DNA from: Verrucomicrobiales bacterium | Lineage (GTDB): Bacteria; Verrucomicrobiota; Verrucomicrobiia; Limisphaerales; J093 | Assembly (NCBI GenBank): GCA_024233215.1 | Contig: JACKPW010000005.1 | Coordinates: forward strand, 248,001-312,000 | Length of the DNA: 64,000 nucleotides | Direction: 5' to 3' | In this document: piece by piece, positions 60,586 to 64,000 of the stretch | Layout: every line of letters begins with the position of its first letter | Numbering within the stretch: the first letter of the stretch is position 1 | Notes under the pieces: model-generated | Told to the model about the DNA's origin: nothing | Seen by the model: the letters and a program-made list of their open reading frames with translations, nothing else | Database searches by the model: none | Translations under genes and position numbers: made by a program

Positions 60586-61293
60586 TCACTCCGTCAAGCG
60601 ATAACCAAAGGCCCGGACCGTTTGGAGGTGGCGGCGGCCCGATCCCAACTTCGACCGCAGCCGGCGGATGTGGGAATCCACGCTGCGCAGGTCGATGTTG
60701 TCGCGTCCGGGCCACACCTCGTTCAGCAGTTCCTCCCGCGAGATCACCCGACCGTGCCGGTCCGCCAGCGTCGTGAGGATGCGGAACTCGGTCAACGTCA
60801 CGGGGCAGGGGCGGTCTGAGACCCGGACCGCGTGATTCAGGAGATCGACCTCCAGTCGGCCGAGGCGGAACACCTCCTGCCGGGTGACCACCGGGTCACG
60901 CCGCAGCAGACGGCGCAACCGGAGTATCAGCTCGCGCGGATTGCGCGACTTGGGCACGTAGTCATCCGCTCCGGCCTCAAGCCCGGCGATTCGGTCCTGC
61001 ACGTCCCCTTTGCGTGAATAGAACACGATGGGCAACCGCACATACCGGGGATTGTTCCGCAACCGGCGGCAGAGGGCGATGCCGGTCATGTCGGGCAGGG
61101 TCTGTTCCAGCAGCAGCAGGTCCGCGGTGTGCTGATCCAACCAGGCGATGGCGTCACGGCCGGTTGGCAACGAACGGATATCCAGTCCGGCCGTGCCCAG
61201 CTCCTGTGTCACGCGCGCGGGGGTGCGCGCGTCGTCCACCAGCAGAGCGACTCTTGTTTTGTCGGGTTTTGGCACCGGGCACCTCAATTCCAT
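60586..61293 (-). CDS. OmpR/PhoB-type response regulator with Glu in place of the phospho-acceptor Asp
   Basis: The 235-residue product has a receiver domain (residues of about 10-125) and a winged-helix DNA-binding domain (VTLTEFRILTTLADRHGRVI, NIDLRSVDSHIRRLRSKLGS, LQTVRAFGYRLTE). The acidic pair D20 D21, S93 and K115 of the receiver are present, but the phosphorylated Asp is E63 (TADLLLLEQTLPDMTG). A Glu there can mimic phosphorylation, so it may be constitutively active or work without a kinase; no histidine kinase gene is adjacent. It is divergent from the DUF3450-ExbB operon. Direct repeats spaced at 11 bases in the shared spacer fit PhoB/OmpR-type binding. The start at 61293 is preferred because the upstream frame lacks domain-like sequence. 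Confidence 0.88.
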   Translation of the reverse strand: MELRCPVPKPDKTRVALLVDDARTPARVTQELGTAGLDIRSLPTGRDAIAWLDQHTADLLLLEQTLPDMTGIALCRRLRNNPRYVRLPIVFYSRKGDVQDRIAGLEAGADDYVPKSRNPRELILRLRRLLRRDPVVTRQEVFRLGRLEVDLLNHAVRVSDRPCPVTLTEFRILTTLADRHGRVISREELLNEVWPGRDNIDLRSVDSHIRRLRSKLGSGRRHLQTVRAFGYRLTE

Positions 61294-61350
61294 GAGAGCT
61301 GCGACCTGGACAGATAGCCGGCCAGGGTGACCACGCAACGTCGATTCCGC

Positions 61351-61367
61351 GACAATCCGGTGACAAT
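61351..61367. promoter_or_regulatory. 11-bp-phased direct repeat (Pho-box-like), site 1
   Basis: GACAAT at 61351-61356 and 61362-61367 is repeated with an exact 11-base register (one DNA turn), as in PhoB/OmpR-family tandem binding sites. On the minus strand it reads TTGTCACCGGATTGTC. It lies 58 bases upstream of the regulator start. Confidence 0.5.
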
Positions 61368-61391
61368 CGCATGGGGAGGCCGCTCGCATCT

Positions 61392-61408
61392 TGTAACCTT
61401 CATGTAAC
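61392..61408. promoter_or_regulatory. 11-bp-phased direct repeat (Pho-box-like), site 2
   Basis: TGTAAC at 61392-61397 and 61403-61408 has an exact 11-base register. It is 47 bases before the DUF3450 gene start. A perfect 10-base palindrome CGTGATCACG lies just after it at 61417-61426. With site 1 it suggests a shared operator region for the divergent genes. Confidence 0.55.
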
Positions 61409-61454
61409 GTGTCTGCCGTGATCACGTCACGCGGGCTGTCGAGACTGCCGGCGT

Positions 61455-62222
61455 ATGGTGAATCGCAGATGGCAGGCGGCTTTGGTCCCGCTGATCCTCC
61501 TTCCGGGAGTGGCTCGGGCGGCGGATCCGACCGTTTTGGAGGCCACCCGGTCCACGCTGGCGAAATGGGTTGAAACGCGCCAGCTCATCTCCCGGACGCG
61601 CGCGGACTGGCAGGCGGACAAGCAGGTGCTCGAACAGACCGTGGGCATGTTCGAGGGGGAACTCGCCTCGCTGACGGCGCAATCCGGGGCGGTCGCCACG
61701 AACAGTGTGGAGGTGGCCCGGCAGCGTGCCGAAACGGAGACCGCCAAGGCCGAACTCGAAGCCGGTCTGGCGTTGACGTCCAGGACCCTGGCACCCCTCG
61801 AGGCGCGGCTGCGTCGCCTGACCCCCGTCCTTCCTCCGCCGCTGCTGAAAACTGTCCAATCCCTCGTGGACCGGTTGCCGGAGGAGTTGAACGCGGATGC
61901 CGTCCCCCCGCTGAAGCGGTTGCAGACCGTCATCACGCTGATGAACGAGGTCGAGAAGTTCAACTCGATGGTCACCCTGAGCCCGGAACTGCGGCAGGAC
62001 CCCGCGGGGGGCGAGATCAAGGTGCAGGTGCTCTACCTCGGTTTGGCGCAGGCCTGGTTCGTCGACGAATCCGGCGACTTTGCCGGCACGGGTGTCCCGC
62101 AGGCCGCGGGTTGGGTGTGGACGCCCAGGAAGGACCTCGGGCCACGGATCAAAGGGGTGATCGCCATGTATGAAGAGAAGCAACCCGCGGAATTCGTGGC
62201 GCTGCCGGTGGAGATCCAATGA
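61455..62222 (+). CDS. DUF3450 family periplasmic protein
   Basis: The 255-residue product has a signal peptide (VPLILLPGVARA) and a long coiled-coil region (about residues 28-105, rich in Glu, Gln and Ala). A C-terminal domain follows with VQVLYLGLAQAWFVDESGDF and GWVWTPRKDLGPRI, the DUF3450 signature. In Vibrio and relatives, DUF3450 (TtpC-associated) proteins are encoded with ExbB/ExbD/TonB2 modules that energise outer-membrane uptake. Here the stop overlaps the start of the ExbB-like gene (ATGA). Confidence 0.88.
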   Translation: MVNRRWQAALVPLILLPGVARAADPTVLEATRSTLAKWVETRQLISRTRADWQADKQVLEQTVGMFEGELASLTAQSGAVATNSVEVARQRAETETAKAELEAGLALTSRTLAPLEARLRRLTPVLPPPLLKTVQSLVDRLPEELNADAVPPLKRLQTVITLMNEVEKFNSMVTLSPELRQDPAGGEIKVQVLYLGLAQAWFVDESGDFAGTGVPQAAGWVWTPRKDLGPRIKGVIAMYEEKQPAEFVALPVEIQ

Positions 62223-63655
62223 ACACCCTGCTGCCACCGCCCGTGAAACCCCTCCTGCTCACCCTGCTGCTGACCGCTTCGGGGCTCGCCGGTGCCGCGG
62301 CGGATCTTGAAGCCGTGGCCGCCGGTGCCCGGGCGGATCTGGAACAGTCTCTTGCCGACCTCGCCACCCTGCGGGAGCAGATCGAGGCCGAGCGCACCCC
62401 GCTGGCCCGTCAGATGCACGCGTTGGAAGCGCAGGTTCTCGCCGACCGGGCGCGACTGGAAACGGCACGGCGGTCGGCGGACAACCAGTTGATCGAGCTG
62501 AACGTGCTGAAGGCGGAGGCGCGCGGACTGAGCAACGAGGTGGCCACCGCGGAGGGTTTGCTCGCCGCCTACCGTGAGGCTTTCAACACGCGCCTGCATG
62601 TCAGTGAGGCCGGGCGCTACGACGAGGCGGTCCGCTCCGCCGCCGCGGCCCGCGATGCCGCCGGGGCGCAACCGGAAACCCGCCTGACCGGCGAATTGGA
62701 ACTGCTGCAAACCGGGGTGGACCGACTGGAGCGGGTCATCGGTGGCGAGGTGTTTGAAGGCACGGCCTTGAACCCGGCGGGCCGGTTGGAGCAGGGGACC
62801 TTCGTGCTGCTCGGTCCGACCGCCGCCTTTGCCGCGCGCGACGGGCAGACCGCCGGTATCGCCACCCTCCGATTGAATTCCCCGGAACCGGAGGTGATCG
62901 CCACCCCCGGCGAGGCGGCGGAAGGGGTCCGCGAGTTGGTCCGGAACGGTAAGGGCAGTTTCCCCGTGGACGCCTCGCTGGGCAACGCGGTGAAGATTCA
63001 GGCCACCCGGGATTCGCTCGTGGTTCACATCGAGAAGGGTGGGCCGGTGATGGTTCCCATTCTGCTGCTGGGGTTCGCGGCAGTGGGGATCTTCCTGTTC
63101 AAATGGCTCCAGGTGGGCCGGGTCCGCGTGGCCTCGCCGTCCGATCTGACGGTAATCCTCTCGGCCCTGGATCTCGGGGACGAACAGAAGGCCGAGAGCC
63201 ACGCGCGCAAGCTCTCGGGGCCGGTGGGGGAAATGCTCGCTTCCGCCATCACTCACTTTCGTGAGCGCAAGGAGTACGTCGAGGAAGTGATGTACGAGAA
63301 GATGCTGGAGACACGGCCGAAGCTGGAGAAGCTGCTGCCGTTCCTCGCCCTGTCCGCCGCGGCCGCCCCGTTGCTGGGACTGCTCGGAACCGTCACCGGC
63401 ATGATCAACACGTTCAACATGATCACCGTCTTTGGCACGGGGGATCCGAAGACGCTGGCGGGCGGCATTTCCGAGGCGCTGATCACCACCGAGTTTGGGC
63501 TCGTCGTGGCGATTCCGTCGCTCCTGCTCCACGCGATCCTGTCCCGCAAGGTGAAGGGGGTGCTGGGCAGCATGGAGCAGACCACTGTGGCTTTCATCAA
63601 CGGGCTGCCGGGGACTTCGCAGGAAACGCAGTTTTTCAGAAAGAACAATGACTGA
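62219..63655 (+). CDS. MotA/TolQ/ExbB proton channel protein with long periplasmic N-terminus
   Basis: The 478-residue product has a signal peptide, then a long periplasmic coiled-coil region (about residues 30-130) and a beta-rich stretch. The ExbB/TolQ core begins near residue 275: membrane helix VMVPILLLGFAAVGIFLFKW, conserved LLPFLALSAAAAPLLGLLGTVTGMINTF, and ALITTEFGLVVAIPSLLLHA. This layout is that of the larger ExbB of TonB2-type systems (TtpC-like) that cooperate with DUF3450. Overlaps at both ends show it belongs to one operon with its neighbours. Confidence 0.92.
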   Translation: MNTLLPPPVKPLLLTLLLTASGLAGAAADLEAVAAGARADLEQSLADLATLREQIEAERTPLARQMHALEAQVLADRARLETARRSADNQLIELNVLKAEARGLSNEVATAEGLLAAYREAFNTRLHVSEAGRYDEAVRSAAAARDAAGAQPETRLTGELELLQTGVDRLERVIGGEVFEGTALNPAGRLEQGTFVLLGPTAAFAARDGQTAGIATLRLNSPEPEVIATPGEAAEGVRELVRNGKGSFPVDASLGNAVKIQATRDSLVVHIEKGGPVMVPILLLGFAAVGIFLFKWLQVGRVRVASPSDLTVILSALDLGDEQKAESHARKLSGPVGEMLASAITHFRERKEYVEEVMYEKMLETRPKLEKLLPFLALSAAAAPLLGLLGTVTGMINTFNMITVFGTGDPKTLAGGISEALITTEFGLVVAIPSLLLHAILSRKVKGVLGSMEQTTVAFINGLPGTSQETQFFRKNND

Positions 63656-64000
63656 ACAGATTCTCTCAACCTGGGCCAAGGGCGGCTGGGTGATGTGGCC
63701 GCTGCTGGGCGTGTGCGCCATGATGTTCTGGGTGGGGCTCAGGCTCTGGCTGCAGCTCGGCGGCATGCAGTTCCGGAGCCTCGATGAGAACCAGTGGCTG
63801 TCCTGGATCCGGCGGCCGCACCAGGGGGAGGGGGAGGTCGGTGAGATCATCCGTTACACGCAGGACGACGTCGGATCCCCGCGCCAGATCAACCTGCGCT
63901 TTGCCGAGGTGACCTCCGCCCTGCTGCCGGCCATCGACCGCAGCATCTCGACGTTGAATGCCCTGGTCGCCGCCGCGCCGTTGGTGGGTCTGCTGGGCAC
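63648..64000 (+). CDS. Second MotA/TolQ/ExbB proton channel protein (truncated by window edge)
   Basis: The first 117 residues are in the window; it runs off the end. It overlaps the previous gene by eight bases (ATG at 63648, stop of the previous gene at 63655). The sequence (MTEQILSTWAKGGWVMWPLL, then SISTLNALVAAAPLVGLLGT) is that of the shorter ExbB subunit in TonB2-type operons. ExbD and TonB genes are expected next. Confidence 0.85.
   Translation, partial: MTEQILSTWAKGGWVMWPLLGVCAMMFWVGLRLWLQLGGMQFRSLDENQWLSWIRRPHQGEGEVGEIIRYTQDDVGSPRQINLRFAEVTSALLPAIDRSISTLNALVAAAPLVGLLG

Overview
This 64 kb window is a GC-rich, gene-dense stretch of bacterial chromosome. It most likely comes from a member of the Verrucomicrobiota (Planctomycetes-Verrucomicrobia-Chlamydiae superphylum). 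The call is inferred from gene content: many twin-arginine (Tat) signal proteins of the Gfo/Idh, ThuA, aldo-keto and xylose-isomerase-like TIM-barrel families, a heparinase-like lyase, a TamA/TamB plus Mla-type outer-membrane apparatus, few clear Shine-Dalgarno sites, and intergenic regions full of short periodic inverted repeats. No rRNA, CRISPR array, complete insertion sequence or prophage was seen. One tRNA gene (Arg, anticodon TCG) is present.

Layout. 0-8 kb: a secreted metalloprotease, tRNA-Arg, a heparinase-like protein, a small hypothetical gene and aspS. 8-10 kb: an AmmeMemoRadiSam pair (radical SAM enzyme and Memo-like protein). 10-16 kb: Tat-exported carbohydrate-type proteins, including an apparently exported TrmO-like domain, then an HU protein. 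16-22.6 kb: hisS, an iron-type alcohol dehydrogenase, a monooxygenase-fold protein, TrpB2, a histone-H1-like basic protein and a Tat Gfo/Idh oxidoreductase. 22.6-33 kb: a four-helix-bundle gene bracketed by heptad repeats, a HAD fusion protein, a PfkB kinase, alpha-glucan phosphorylase, an RlmN with a very long Arg/Pro/Gly-rich extension, and a XerC/D-type recombinase. 33-43 kb, all on the minus strand: tamB-tamA and an mlaE-mlaF-mlaD-lipoprotein operon, forming an envelope lipid-transport and biogenesis region. 43-48.3 kb: a Gfo/Idh-sialidase fusion and a large secreted glycosidase-like protein. 48.6-50.5 kb: a three-gene operon with ATGA junctions (antitoxin, toxin fused to an unknown domain, metallophosphoesterase). 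51-60.5 kb: a divergent metabolic locus. The minus arm is phnW, a saccharopine-dehydrogenase-like gene and an OPA/MFS transporter. The plus arm is a glutamine-synthetase-like ligase, an aldehyde dehydrogenase, an iron-type alcohol dehydrogenase and a class I glutamine amidotransferase. 60.5-64 kb: an OmpR/PhoB-type regulator lacking the phospho-accepting Asp, divergent from a DUF3450-ExbB-ExbB operon cut by the window edge.

The most interesting system is the 51-60.5 kb locus. Its plus arm holds all four activities expected for catabolism of an amino alcohol through gamma-glutamyl intermediates (ligate, oxidise alcohol, oxidise aldehyde, hydrolyse), and it is divergent from a 2-aminoethylphosphonate transaminase gene. 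A second theme is a set of intergenic repeat families, several built as two inverted arms of short-period sequence, including a 116-bp element present as two full-length copies and one shorter variant. All functional statements rest on reading motifs and translations by eye; no database search was run.
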